NCBI RefSeq assembly: GCF_000426505.1
Contig: NZ_AUFM01000011.1
Span: 496,001 to 560,000 of the forward strand
DNA from: Nisaea denitrificans DSM 18348
GTDB lineage: Bacteria; Pseudomonadota; Alphaproteobacteria; Thalassobaculales; Thalassobaculaceae
DNA length: 64,000 nucleotides
Direction of reading: 5' to 3'
The translations under genes were made by a program, and so were the position numbers. Below the pieces are notes generated by a model, which was given only the letters and a program-made list of their open reading frames with translations, did no database searches and had not been told where the DNA came from. Of this stretch, positions 10,184 through 18,860 are shown one piece after another. Within the stretch, counting starts at the first letter, position 1. Every line of letters starts with the position of its first letter.

Positions 10184-10497
10184 TGGCACGCTTCGCGGTC
10201 GGCGACCGGGTCCGGGTCCACAAGCAGTTCCCGCCGACCCCGCCGAGCCATATCCGCACGCCGTATTATGTGCGCGGGCATGCCGGTGTTGTGGAGCGGA
10301 TCTGCGGCGCTTTCCGCAATCCTGAGGAACTGGCTTTCGGACGTGATGGCGCGCCTGAAATACCGCTCTACCGGGTGCGCTTCCGTCAGAAGGACCTCTG
10401 GTCGGATTACGAAGGCCATGAGGACGATAAAATCGACATCGAGATCTTCGAGTTCTGGCTCGACCAGGCCGAGGGATCTGAAGGAGAAACGGCATGA
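10183..10497 (+). CDS. Nitrile hydratase/thiocyanate hydrolase-like subunit, C-terminal half of the beta chain (SH3-like)
   Basis: The 104 residues correspond to the C-terminal beta-barrel of nitrile hydratase beta: ARFAVGDRVRV at the start, then SHIRTPYYVRGHAG, and YRVRFRQKDLW later. Arg25 in SHIRTP aligns with the second active-site arginine (beta Arg157 in Pseudonocardia numbering). The start codon overlaps the stop of the preceding gene (TGATG), and its stop overlaps the alpha-subunit gene by 4 bases, so the three products are coupled in translation. Free-standing proteins of this fold also serve as cobalt-insertion activators. Conservation of the active-site arginine and the position in the operon favour a structural subunit. 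Confidence 0.86.
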   Translation: MARFAVGDRVRVHKQFPPTPPSHIRTPYYVRGHAGVVERICGAFRNPEELAFGRDGAPEIPLYRVRFRQKDLWSDYEGHEDDKIDIEIFEFWLDQAEGSEGETA

Positions 10498-11186
10498 GCA
10501 CCGGGCATGACGATCAGGGCCACGATCACGGACATCATCATCACCACGATCATGACCACGACCACCTGCATCCCTACGATCCGGAACATCATCATCCGCA
10601 CAGGGCCGATCAGGACGACAGCATGACCTATTACCGCCTGATGGAAGAGGCGGTGCGAGAGCTGATGATCGACAAGGGCCTGGTGACGGCGGACGATATC
10701 CGCGCCGAGATCGAGGCGATGGATGCCCGCAGTCCGGCCAACGGGGCGCTTGTTGTCGCCCGGGCCTGGACGGACCCGGAATTCAAGAAGCGGCTGATCG
10801 CGAGCCCGAAAGAGGCGATCGCCGAGGTCGGGCACGATATAGGCCCGATGAAGTTGATCGTGCTGGAGAATACGCCGGAGGTGCACAATGTCGTCGTTTG
10901 CACACTGTGCTCCTGTTATCCGCGCTGGATCCTCGGTATCCCGCCGGACTGGTACAAGAGCCGCTCGTACCGCTCCCGCGTTGTGCGTGAACCGCGTGCC
11001 GTGCTCCGTGAATTCGGCACGGAGATCGCGGATAACCGCGAGGTTCGGGTCCACGACAGCACGGCGGACATGCGTTATTTCGTGCTCCCGATGCGTCCCG
11101 CTGGGACGGACGGCATGAGCGAGGAAGCGCTTGCCGCCCTTGTGCATCGGGATTCGATGATCGGGGTGACGGAAGTAACTGTCTGA
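10494..11186 (+). CDS. Nitrile hydratase/thiocyanate hydrolase-like metal-binding (alpha/gamma) subunit with polyhistidine leader
   Basis: Metal-centre subunit of the nitrile hydratase superfamily, which hydrates nitriles to amides or, in thiocyanate hydrolase, hydrolyses thiocyanate. The claw-setting motif CTLCSC has Cys136, Cys139 and Cys141; threonine between the first two cysteines is the form usually associated with non-corrin cobalt. The downstream PPDWYKS and RVVREPRAVL stretches are characteristic. The first 36 residues hold 16 histidines, including five in a row at 14-18, far beyond a normal alpha subunit; I infer a metal-gathering tail. No separate activator gene (NhlE or P47K type) is seen nearby. 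The 170-base gap to rpsB ends this operon. Confidence 0.9.
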   Translation: MSTGHDDQGHDHGHHHHHDHDHDHLHPYDPEHHHPHRADQDDSMTYYRLMEEAVRELMIDKGLVTADDIRAEIEAMDARSPANGALVVARAWTDPEFKKRLIASPKEAIAEVGHDIGPMKLIVLENTPEVHNVVVCTLCSCYPRWILGIPPDWYKSRSYRSRVVREPRAVLREFGTEIADNREVRVHDSTADMRYFVLPMRPAGTDGMSEEALAALVHRDSMIGVTEVTV

Positions 11187-11204
11187 TCCCCTGCGTCTGC
11201 CCCC

Positions 11205-11233
11205 TTGCAATTATCTCGCGCACGCATTAGAAA
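11205..11233 (+). promoter_or_regulatory. Possible sigma70-type promoter for rpsB-tsf
   Basis: TTGCAA at 11205-11210 is separated by 17 bases from TAGAAA at 11228-11233, a reasonable -35/-10 pair. About 120 bases of untranslated leader would follow before rpsB, which is common for autoregulated S2 operons. This is pattern matching only. Confidence 0.35.
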
Positions 11234-11356
11234 CCGCGCATTCATCACGCACACGGGTGTGCGCGGTGTCGGGGAGACATCCCGGCGCAGCGCTCCGGTG
11301 TCCGGGCAGGTGCCTGGGCAAAACCCGTGGAGGCATAACCGGAGAAAGACGGAAAG

Positions 11357-12220
11357 ATGAGCGTTCCTACGTTTACAATGCGCCAGCTGCTTGAAGCTGG
11401 TGTCCATTTCGGCCACCACACGCGCCGCTGGAACCCGAAGATGGAAGAGTACATCTTTGGCGTTCGCAACAATGTTCACATTCTCGACCTGCAGCAGACG
11501 GTTCCGCTTCTGTATCGCGCTCTGTCCGCGATCCGCGACGTCACCGCATCCGGTGGCCGCGTGCTCATGGTCGGCACCAAGCGCCAGGCTGCTGACGTGA
11601 TTGCCGAGACCGCGTCCAAGACCGGTCAGTATTACGTCAATCACCGTTGGCTCGGCGGCATGCTGACCAACTGGAAAACCATTTCCAACTCGATCCGCCG
11701 CTTGAAAGAGCTGGAAGAGCGCTTCGGTGAAGGCATGCAGGGCCTGACCAAGAAAGAGCAGCTCAACCTGTCCCGCGAGCGCGAGAAGCTTGATCGCTCC
11801 CTTGGTGGCATCAAGGAAATGGGTGGCCTTCCGGACATCATGTTCGTGATCGACACCAACAAGGAACAGCTTGCCATTCAGGAAGCCAACACGCTGGGTA
11901 TTCCGGTCGTGGCCATTCTGGACAGCAACAGCGACCCGAAGGGCATCAGCTATCCGATCCCGGGTAACGACGATGCGATGCGCGCCGTTTCGCTCTATTG
12001 CGAGCTGGTTGGCAACACGGTCCTCGCTGGCCTGCAGGAAGAAATGATGGCTTCCGGCGTTGATGTCGGCGAGTCGGAAGAAGCTCCGGTCGAGCCGGTG
12101 GTTGCAGCCGTTGCTGAAGCTCCGGCTGCTGAGCCGGCTGTTGAAGCCCCGGCGGAAGTCGCTGCTGAACCGGCCGAAAAGGCTGCTGACGCGGCGCCGA
12201 CGGAAACCGCAAGCGCCTAA
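11357..12220 (+). CDS. rpsB: 30S ribosomal protein S2 with long acidic Ala/Pro tail
   Basis: Small-subunit ribosomal protein S2. The N terminus ([13 protein letters not shown]), [13 protein letters not shown] and the DLPD-like [14 protein letters not shown] are standard. The S2 core ends near residue 230; the remaining ~57 residues are almost wholly Ala, Glu, Pro and Val and are probably disordered. Such tails occur in several alphaproteobacterial S2 proteins. A GGAGAAAG ribosome-binding site precedes the ATG. It is followed by tsf, the usual neighbour, with a hairpin between them. Confidence 0.98.
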   Translation: MSVPTFTMRQLLEAGVHFGHHTRRWNPKMEEYIFGVRNNVHILDLQQTVPLLYRALSAIRDVTASGGRVLMVGTKRQAADVIAETASKTGQYYVNHRWLGGMLTNWKTISNSIRRLKELEERFGEGMQGLTKKEQLNLSREREKLDRSLGGIKEMGGLPDIMFVIDTNKEQLAIQEANTLGIPVVAILDSNSDPKGISYPIPGNDDAMRAVSLYCELVGNTVLAGLQEEMMASGVDVGESEEAPVEPVVAAVAEAPAAEPAVEAPAEVAAEPAEKAADAAPTETASA

Positions 12221-12250
12221 ACCGCTCCGGTTTGCTAGATTGATAGTGAT

Positions 12251-12281
12251 GGCGGCGGCACGCGAGGGCGGGGCCGCCGCC
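12251..12281. terminator. GC-rich hairpin between rpsB and tsf
   Basis: A perfect nine-base stem GGCGGCGGC / GCCGCCGCC encloses a 13-base loop. No T-tract follows, so full termination is unlikely. It is better read as an attenuator or mRNA-stabilising element that could set the S2 to EF-Ts ratio. Confidence 0.45.
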
Positions 12282-12375
12282 GTTACGAGATAGGTTCGAA
12301 AAGTTACGATTGTTTGACAGGCCCGCCGGCCTCGACAGGGGTACGGACGGCATGAGCAACGAAAAGAGGAAGACG

Positions 12376-13299
12376 ATGGCTGTCACCGCTGCGATGGTTA
12401 AGGAACTGCGCGAAAAGTCCGGCGCGGGCATGATGGATTGCAAGAAGGCGCTGGGCGAAACCGACGGCAATATCGAAGCCGCGATCGACTGGCTGCGGAC
12501 CAAAGGTCTTGCCGCTGCCGCCAAGAAGTCCGGCCGCGTGGCTGCCGAAGGTCTGGTCGCTGTTGCGACCGAAGGCACCAAGGGTGCTCTGATTGAGGTC
12601 AATGCTGAAACTGATTTCGTTGCCCGCAACGCTGATTTCCAGGGTTTCGCATCAACGCTTGCTGGCCTCGTTCTTGCCAATGGCGACGATGTCGACGCAC
12701 TGAAAGGCATTGCCTATCCGGAAACCGGCCGCACCGTCGAAGAGCAGTTGACCCACAACATCGCCACCATCGGCGAGAACATGAGCATCCGCCGCGCCGC
12801 GACGATCTCTGTCTCCAACGGTGTTGTCGTTCCCTACGTCCATAACGCGGTCGTGCCGGGCCTCGGCAAGATCGGAGTGCTGATCGCGTTGGAATCATCT
12901 GCTGACGCCGGCAAGCTCTCCGAGCTTGGCAAGCAGCTCGCCATGCATGTCGCCGCGACGTCCCCGCAGAGCCTCTCCGTCGACGATCTCGATCCGGAGC
13001 TGGTCGAACGTGAGCGTGCCGTTCTCGTGGATCAGGCGAAAGCCTCTGGTAAGACGGAAGAGATCGCCCAGAAGATGGTCGAGGGCCGGATCCGCAAGTA
13101 TTATCAGGAAGTCGTTCTGCTTGAGCAGACCTTCGTGATCGACAACGAGAACAAGGTCTCCAAAGTCATTGAGAATGCCGCGAAGGAACTCGGTACCGAG
13201 GTGAAGCTGGTCGGCTTCCGTCATTTCGTGCTTGGCGAAGGCATCGAAAAGGAAGAAGAAGACTTTGCGGCCGAAGTGGCAGCCACACTGGGCAGCTAA
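12376..13299 (+). CDS. tsf: Translation elongation factor Ts
   Basis: Nucleotide exchange factor that recycles EF-Tu from the GDP to the GTP form. The N-terminal UBA-like module and the invariant [16 protein letters not shown] are present, followed by the TDFVARN motif near residue 80 and the dimerisation subdomain. Product length is 307 residues. The frame stays open to 12310, but the ATG at 12376 gives the family N terminus [12 protein letters not shown] and has an AGAGGAAG ribosome-binding site, so it is preferred. Confidence 0.97.
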   Translation: MAVTAAMVKELREKSGAGMMDCKKALGETDGNIEAAIDWLRTKGLAAAAKKSGRVAAEGLVAVATEGTKGALIEVNAETDFVARNADFQGFASTLAGLVLANGDDVDALKGIAYPETGRTVEEQLTHNIATIGENMSIRRAATISVSNGVVVPYVHNAVVPGLGKIGVLIALESSADAGKLSELGKQLAMHVAATSPQSLSVDDLDPELVERERAVLVDQAKASGKTEEIAQKMVEGRIRKYYQEVVLLEQTFVIDNENKVSKVIENAAKELGTEVKLVGFRHFVLGEGIEKEEEDFAAEVAATLGS

Positions 13300-13339
13300 T
13301 CGGCAGGATGGGACCTGAAATTATACAGGGGAGAGCAGC

Positions 13340-14092
13340 GTGACGGCGATCGAACAAGGTCAGGAGCCGCCGGCTCCCAAGTATAAACGGGTTCTGATGA
13401 AAATATCGGGTGAAGCCCTGATGGGCGAACGGGCCTACGGCCTTGATCCCGAAATGGTCTCCCAGGTCGCGAACGAGATTAAATCCGTTTGGGACCTGGG
13501 CGGCGAAGTCTGCGTCGTCATAGGCGGCGGGAACATCTTCCGCGGCGTCTCCGCTGCCGCCAAGGGGATGGAGCGGGCCACCGCCGATTATATGGGCATG
13601 CTGGCGACGGTGATGAACGCGCTTGCCATGCAGAGTGCGCTCGAAGGCATCGGTGTTCAGTGCCGGGTGTTGTCCGCACTGCCAATTTCCGCCGTGGCGG
13701 AGCCATATATTCGCCGCCGGGCTGTTCGCCACATGGAAAAACGCCGTGTGGTGATTTTCGCCGCCGGTACCGGCAACCCGTTCTTCACCACCGATACCGC
13801 TGCCGCGCTGCGGGCCTCCGAGATGGGCTGCGATGCGATGCTGAAGGCTACCAAGGTCGATGGCGTCTACGATGCCGATCCCGCTATCGCCAAGGATGCG
13901 GTGCGCTATGATCATCTGACCTATATGGATGTTCTGTCGAAGGACCTCAGGGTCATGGATGCATCGGCGATCTCGCTCGCTCGCGAGAATGGTATTCCGA
14001 TCCTTGTCTTCTCGATAGAGAATGTGGGAGCTTTTGCGGATGTCATCCGCGGACGCGGTACCTTCACAATCATAAGCGAGAAGGCTGAATAG
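13340..14092 (+). CDS. pyrH: Uridylate kinase
   Basis: Converts UMP to UDP in pyrimidine nucleotide synthesis; bacterial hexameric UMP kinase of the amino-acid kinase fold. Motifs seen are [14 protein letters not shown] near the N terminus, [23 protein letters not shown] and [12 protein letters not shown]. Translation starts at a GTG preceded by GGGGAGAG. Length (250 residues) is slightly above normal because of an N-terminal stretch. Only three bases separate its stop from frr. Confidence 0.97.
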   Translation: MTAIEQGQEPPAPKYKRVLMKISGEALMGERAYGLDPEMVSQVANEIKSVWDLGGEVCVVIGGGNIFRGVSAAAKGMERATADYMGMLATVMNALAMQSALEGIGVQCRVLSALPISAVAEPYIRRRAVRHMEKRRVVIFAAGTGNPFFTTDTAAALRASEMGCDAMLKATKVDGVYDADPAIAKDAVRYDHLTYMDVLSKDLRVMDASAISLARENGIPILVFSIENVGAFADVIRGRGTFTIISEKAE

Positions 14093-14095
14093 AAA

Positions 14096-14656
14096 ATGTC
14101 TGAAGGACCCGATCTCGACGATCTGAAGCGCCGCATGGATGGCGCAATTTCCGCTCTGGACAAGGAATTCCAGGGGCTCCGAACCGGCCGGGCATCAGTT
14201 AATCTGCTGGAGCCGATCATGGTCGAAGCCTATGGCTCCAAGATGCCGATCAATCAGGTCGGCACTGTCGGTGTGCCGGAGCCGCGCATGCTGACCGTCC
14301 AGGTCTGGGACAAAAGCATGACCAAAGCGGTTGAGAAGGCCATTCGCGAGTCCGATCTCGGTCTTAACCCGCAAGTCGACGGCCAGTTGCTGCGTATCCC
14401 GCTGCCGGATCTTTCCGAAGAGCGCCGTGCGGAACTTGCCAAGGTTGCCGCGAAATATGCCGAGTCTGCGCGTATCGCCGTGCGCAACGTGCGCCGCGAC
14501 GGTATGGACAGCCTTAAAAAAGCCGAAAAAGACGGCGATCTTTCCCAGGACGAAAAGCATCTCTACGAAGAAGAGGTGCAGGAGATGACCGACAAGTTCG
14601 TCTCCCGTATCGACGATGCGCTCGGGTCCAAGGAAAAGGAGATCATGCAGGTCTGA
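14096..14656 (+). CDS. frr: Ribosome recycling factor
   Basis: Splits post-termination ribosomes together with EF-G. The three-helix-bundle protein has the normal length of 186 residues. Recognisable stretches are [20 protein letters not shown] and the family C-terminal part with [18 protein letters not shown]. It is the fourth gene of the rpsB-tsf-pyrH-frr series and is followed after three bases by uppS. Confidence 0.97.
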   Translation: MSEGPDLDDLKRRMDGAISALDKEFQGLRTGRASVNLLEPIMVEAYGSKMPINQVGTVGVPEPRMLTVQVWDKSMTKAVEKAIRESDLGLNPQVDGQLLRIPLPDLSEERRAELAKVAAKYAESARIAVRNVRRDGMDSLKKAEKDGDLSQDEKHLYEEEVQEMTDKFVSRIDDALGSKEKEIMQV

Positions 14657-14659
14657 CCG

Positions 14660-15391
14660 ATGGCTGAATCTGACGCACAACATCAACCAAAACACCCGCG
14701 TCATATCGCCATCATTATGGATGGCAATGGCCGTTGGGCGAACGCGCGAGGGCTGCCACGTACGGTAGGCCATCAGCGTGGCGCGGAAGCGGTGCGACGC
14801 ACCGTCGAGGCCTCGATCGATCTCGGGATCGGCTATCTAACGCTGTTCGGGTTCTCATCGGAGAACTGGAAACGGCCGAAGGTGGAAGTTCTCGACCTTA
14901 TGGGGCTGCTGCGTCGCTATCTGAAGAGTGAGATCGCTGAGCTGCATGAAAAGGGCGTCAGGTTCCGCGTGATTGGTGACAGGGCGCGGCTGGATAGCGA
15001 TATCGTCAAATTGATCGATCAGGCTGAAGGTCTGACCAAGGCGAACGACCGTCTGGTACTGACGATCGCCCTGAGCTATGGCGGTCGTGACGAGATCGCC
15101 GGTACGGCGCGCCGGCTGGCGCAACTGGTCGCCGACGGGACGCTGAAACCTGATCAGATCAACGAGCAGATGTTTGGTGAAACGCTGGAGACGGTTGGTA
15201 TTCCCGACCCGGATCTGCTGATCCGTACCAGTGGAGAGAAGCGTATCTCCAATTTCATGCTCTGGCAGTGCGCCTATTCTGAGTACGTGTTCCTGCCGAC
15301 GCTGTGGCCTGATTTCGGCAAGGACCAACTGAGTGAAGCCATAGACGAATTCTGTCAGCGGGACCGGCGCTTCGGCGCGGCCGTCGGCTGA
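14660..15391 (+). CDS. uppS: Undecaprenyl diphosphate synthase (cis-prenyltransferase)
   Basis: Condenses isopentenyl diphosphate units onto farnesyl diphosphate to make the C55 carrier lipid for peptidoglycan and polysaccharide synthesis. The catalytic motif HIAIIMDGNGRWA contains the essential aspartate; GHQRGAEAVR and FGFSSENWKRP follow. The C-terminal PDLLIRTSGEKRISNFMLWQ motif is complete. Length is 243 residues. It precedes cdsA and dxr, so lipid-carrier and isoprenoid-precursor genes are clustered. Confidence 0.97.
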   Translation: MAESDAQHQPKHPRHIAIIMDGNGRWANARGLPRTVGHQRGAEAVRRTVEASIDLGIGYLTLFGFSSENWKRPKVEVLDLMGLLRRYLKSEIAELHEKGVRFRVIGDRARLDSDIVKLIDQAEGLTKANDRLVLTIALSYGGRDEIAGTARRLAQLVADGTLKPDQINEQMFGETLETVGIPDPDLLIRTSGEKRISNFMLWQCAYSEYVFLPTLWPDFGKDQLSEAIDEFCQRDRRFGAAVG

Positions 15392-15398
15392 CCCGGGG

Positions 15399-16286
15399 AT
15401 GCCGGGCCCAGTTAACGACCCGGCGCCTGATGGTGTTGGCTCCGGAACCAAGCAGCCCGCGGCTCTATCCGGACGCTCGCGGGAACTTGTCCTGAGGGTC
15501 GTCTCATCGCTCGTCATCCTGCCGCCTATCATCCTGCTGTTCTGGCTTGGAGAGCTTTATTTTCTGGCTCTCGTGGCGCTTCTGGCTGCCGCGATGGCGT
15601 GGGAATGGTGCAGTCTGGTCTCGCCGGACAGCTCATCGACGATGCGCCGTCTTTCGGGGGTTTCTGCTGCCGTGCTCGTTGGAGCGGCCGCTAGTAGCCT
15701 CCAGCAACCGGAGTCCTTGTTTCTGCTTGGCGCGTTGCCGCTGATCTATGCAGCTGCGGTTCGCTTGGTGACCGGAACCTGGATACTGAAGCTGCTGCCG
15801 GGCCTGCTCATCGCGTTCTGCCCCGCATTCGCCATCTACTGGGTCAGGGAAATGCCTGATCTCGGGCTTGAAACCGCCCTTTGGCTGGCGCTCTCGGTGG
15901 TTGTCACAGATGTTGCAGCCTACGCTGCCGGTAGAACCATTGGCGGTCCGAAAATCTGGCCGCGTGTCAGCCCGAACAAGACCTGGGCGGGACTTATCGG
16001 CGGAATGGCGGGAAGCGCGGGCTTCGGCGCACTGTTGGCGCTGAGCCTTGAGCAGGCGCCTGGTCTTGTGGCTCTCGCAGGGGCGGTGATCGCCATCGTC
16101 GCGCAAGCCGGTGACTTCGCCGAATCAGCCCTGAAGCGGTATTTCAATGTTAAGGACTCCGGGCGCCTAATACCGGGGCATGGTGGCATACTTGACCGGG
16201 TCGATGGTCAGGTCACCGTTCTGCCGTTGGCGGCGGCCCTGATGCTTCTCTCCGGGAAGAGCATACTGCTCTGGACATGGCCCTAA
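15399..16286 (+). CDS. cdsA: Phosphatidate cytidylyltransferase
   Basis: Inner-membrane enzyme that makes CDP-diacylglycerol, the precursor of all phospholipids. Multiple hydrophobic helices fill about residues 25-290. The CTP_transf_1 signature near the C terminus is visible as KDSGRLIPGHGGILDRVDG, including the conserved aspartates. The N-terminal ~25 residues are polar and Pro/Gly rich. The gene lies seven bases after uppS. Confidence 0.95.
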   Translation: MPGPVNDPAPDGVGSGTKQPAALSGRSRELVLRVVSSLVILPPIILLFWLGELYFLALVALLAAAMAWEWCSLVSPDSSSTMRRLSGVSAAVLVGAAASSLQQPESLFLLGALPLIYAAAVRLVTGTWILKLLPGLLIAFCPAFAIYWVREMPDLGLETALWLALSVVVTDVAAYAAGRTIGGPKIWPRVSPNKTWAGLIGGMAGSAGFGALLALSLEQAPGLVALAGAVIAIVAQAGDFAESALKRYFNVKDSGRLIPGHGGILDRVDGQVTVLPLAAALMLLSGKSILLWTWP

Positions 16287-16292
16287 GGCGAC

Positions 16293-17543
16293 ATGCTGAA
16301 AACGACTGACAAAATGCAGGATCAGCAACGCAAGTCTGTCTCCATCCTCGGTGCCACAGGCTCCGTCGGAGGCAGTACGGCGGACTTGCTGCTGGCAAAT
16401 CCGGATTGTTTCTCCGTCGCGGCCCTTACTGGTGGCCGTAACGTCAAGCGTTTGGCGGAACTCGCGCGCATGCTGAAGCCCGGATTTGTCGCGATTGCCG
16501 ATCCGGATGCATATGCAGACCTGAAGATTGCCTTGTCCGGAACCGGGATCGAGGTTGCTGCCGGGGATGCGGCGGTCTGTGAGGCTGCTGCCCGTCCGTC
16601 CGATTGGGTCATGGCTGCCATTGTTGGATGCGCCGGCCTGTTGCCGACACTGACGGCGGTCCGGCGGGGCGCGACGGTCGCTCTGGCAAACAAGGAATGC
16701 CTGGTTTCCGCCGGAGATATCATGATGCGCGAGGTTGAGGCCTCGGGCGCCACGTTGCTGCCGGTCGATTCCGAGCATAACGCGATCTTTCAGGTGTTCG
16801 AGCAGCACCGGCGCAAGTCTATCGACAAGATTGTGCTGACAGCCTCCGGCGGCCCGTTCCGCAATGCGTCCCTGGCGGAGATGGGCCTGAAGACGCCCGA
16901 GGAAGCAGTGGCGCACCCGCAATGGAGCATGGGTGCCAAGATCTCGGTCGATTCCGCGACCATGATGAACAAGGGTCTTGAGGTCATCGAGGCCGCGCAT
17001 CTGTTTGATCTGGACGTGGACCGGATCGATGTTCTGGTTCACCCCCAGTCGATCATACACAGCATGGTGGCCTACGCGGACGGCTCGGTGCTGGCGCAGC
17101 TCGGCATGCCGGACATGCGAACGCCGATTTCCTACGCGCTGGCTTGGCCCGAGCGGATGGAGACGACTGTCCAGAAGCTCGACCTTACCGAGATCGCCAA
17201 ACTGACTTTCTTTGCGCCGGACATGGAGCGTTTCCCGGCTCTGGCTCTGGCGCGGGACGCTTTGCGAGTCGGCGGGGCGCAACCCGCTATTCTGAATGCG
17301 TCCAACGAAATTGCCGTTGAGGCCTTCCTGGAAAAGCGTCTGACTTTCACGGGAATTGCGGAACTTGTCGGCGAGGCATTGCAGGCCGTAAACGTCGGCA
17401 TTCCGCGGACAATCGATGATGTGATCGCCCTTGATCTGGACGTCCGGGCTCAAGCCCGGGCGCTGATTTCGCGCGGCCGACCAACATCGACAAACGGGCT
17501 CATATCCAAGAGCGCCATTGAGATTGACGCTAAGCGTCTCTAA
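16293..17543 (+). CDS. dxr: 1-deoxy-D-xylulose 5-phosphate reductoisomerase
   Basis: NADPH-dependent second enzyme of the MEP pathway to isopentenyl diphosphate. The Rossmann motif SILGATGSVGGSTADLL, the ANKECLVSAG segment and the metal/substrate motif VDSEHNAIFQ are seen, followed by TASGGPFR, and by KISVDSATMMNKGLE in the catalytic domain. The ATG at 16293 is used here; an ATG at 16314 is an equally plausible start. It supplies precursors for the product of uppS three genes upstream. Confidence 0.96.
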   Translation: MLKTTDKMQDQQRKSVSILGATGSVGGSTADLLLANPDCFSVAALTGGRNVKRLAELARMLKPGFVAIADPDAYADLKIALSGTGIEVAAGDAAVCEAAARPSDWVMAAIVGCAGLLPTLTAVRRGATVALANKECLVSAGDIMMREVEASGATLLPVDSEHNAIFQVFEQHRRKSIDKIVLTASGGPFRNASLAEMGLKTPEEAVAHPQWSMGAKISVDSATMMNKGLEVIEAAHLFDLDVDRIDVLVHPQSIIHSMVAYADGSVLAQLGMPDMRTPISYALAWPERMETTVQKLDLTEIAKLTFFAPDMERFPALALARDALRVGGAQPAILNASNEIAVEAFLEKRLTFTGIAELVGEALQAVNVGIPRTIDDVIALDLDVRAQARALISRGRPTSTNGLISKSAIEIDAKRL

Positions 17544-17586
17544 ATAGAACCAATCGTAACAACTCGTTCTGAGGATCGCCGTCGCT

Positions 17587-18720
17587 ATGGAATTTCTGAC
17601 CGGTTTCGCTGGAAGCCTGATCCCATTTTTGCTGATCCTCACGGTTCTGGTTTTCGTCCATGAAATGGGGCACTACTGGGTCGCGCGCCGCAACGGTGTG
17701 CGGGTTGAGGTGTTCTCTGTCGGGTTCGGGCCGGAGCTGTTCGGCTGGAACGACAAGCACGATACCCGCTGGAAGGTCTCGGCCATTCCGCTGGGTGGTT
17801 ATGTGAAGATGTATGGCGACGCGGATCCCGCCAGCGCCACCTCCGAAGGCCTTGAAGAGATGACGCCGGACCAAAAGGCGGTGTCCTTCCACTACAAGAG
17901 CGTCGCGCAGCGCATTGCCATCGTTGCAGCCGGCCCGGCCGCGAACTTTATTTTCGCAATTGTCGTTCTGGCGGGTCTGTTCATGGTTGTAGGCCAGCGC
18001 TATGCGCCGGCGACGATCGACGAGGTCATGCCGGACAGTGCGGCCGCTGCTGCCGGGCTTGAGGCTGGAGACCGTGTGCTGGAGATCGCCGGGACCGAGG
18101 TCACCCGTTTCGGAGATCTGCAGCTTGTCGTGCGAGAGAATCCCGGCACGGCGCTGCCAATGATCGTGCAGCGTGGCGAGACGGAACTCAACCTGACCAT
18201 CACACCGAAAGAGATCGTCACCGAGGACCGCTTCGGTAATGCGCTCAGGTTCGGTCAGCTTGGGGTGCGCAGCAACAATGTCGCCATGATCAAGCATGGC
18301 CCGCTGGACGCGCTCTGGAGTGCGACCGTCGAGACGTACAGCATGACGGCGCAGACGCTGCGCGCCGTCGGCCAGATGATCACAGGCTCCCGTGGGACGG
18401 AAGAACTTGGCGGGCCGATCAAGATCGCTCAGATGTCGGGTGAAGTGGCAAAGCAGGGGTGGGACACGACCTTCTGGTTCATGGCAGTGCTTTCCGTCAA
18501 TCTCGGCCTGATCAATCTTTTCCCGATCCCGGTGCTCGACGGCGGTCATCTCGTATTCTACACGGCAGAAGCGATTCGAGGCCGGCCCCTGAATGAGCGG
18601 TTCAGGGAATATGCATCCGTGGCGGGTCTGTCTCTGGTCATAGCGCTCATGGTGTTCGTCACCTGGAATGACATCGTCAGCAATTCATTCGTACAGAAAA
18701 TCGGTGAGATTTTCGGCTGA
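17587..18720 (+). CDS. rseP: Site-2 intramembrane metalloprotease RseP
   Basis: Zinc protease of the inner membrane that cleaves transmembrane segments (anti-sigma factors, signal-peptide remnants). The first helix carries the HExxH motif in FVHEMGHYWVARRNG. A single PDZ domain lies at about residues 130-220, and the third metal ligand is in NLFPIPVLDGGHL near the C terminus. At 377 residues with one PDZ domain it is shorter than the two-PDZ E. coli enzyme; this is common in Alphaproteobacteria. The position directly before bamA is typical. Confidence 0.95.
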   Translation: MEFLTGFAGSLIPFLLILTVLVFVHEMGHYWVARRNGVRVEVFSVGFGPELFGWNDKHDTRWKVSAIPLGGYVKMYGDADPASATSEGLEEMTPDQKAVSFHYKSVAQRIAIVAAGPAANFIFAIVVLAGLFMVVGQRYAPATIDEVMPDSAAAAAGLEAGDRVLEIAGTEVTRFGDLQLVVRENPGTALPMIVQRGETELNLTITPKEIVTEDRFGNALRFGQLGVRSNNVAMIKHGPLDALWSATVETYSMTAQTLRAVGQMITGSRGTEELGGPIKIAQMSGEVAKQGWDTTFWFMAVLSVNLGLINLFPIPVLDGGHLVFYTAEAIRGRPLNERFREYASVAGLSLVIALMVFVTWNDIVSNSFVQKIGEIFG

Positions 18721-18860
18721 CTCCGGGCATGCCGGACGCAGCACTCCGTAAGTTTTCGAATTATCAACGGAATCACAGGTTTAATGCGTGTTCCAACCAG
18801 TCTATAGTCCGCCACCGGAATGACCTTCACAGGGTTTGATAAGTGTTTGCGGAGTTTGAT

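Noticed and set aside
12310-12375. Longer tsf start giving 22 extra residues
   Set aside because: The extension does not resemble EF-Ts; the ATG at 12376 has a good ribosome-binding site and the family N terminus.
16167-17642. Long 491-codon frame antisense to dxr
   Set aside because: It overlaps the well-supported dxr gene completely and has the amino-acid composition of a shadow frame; no family features are present.
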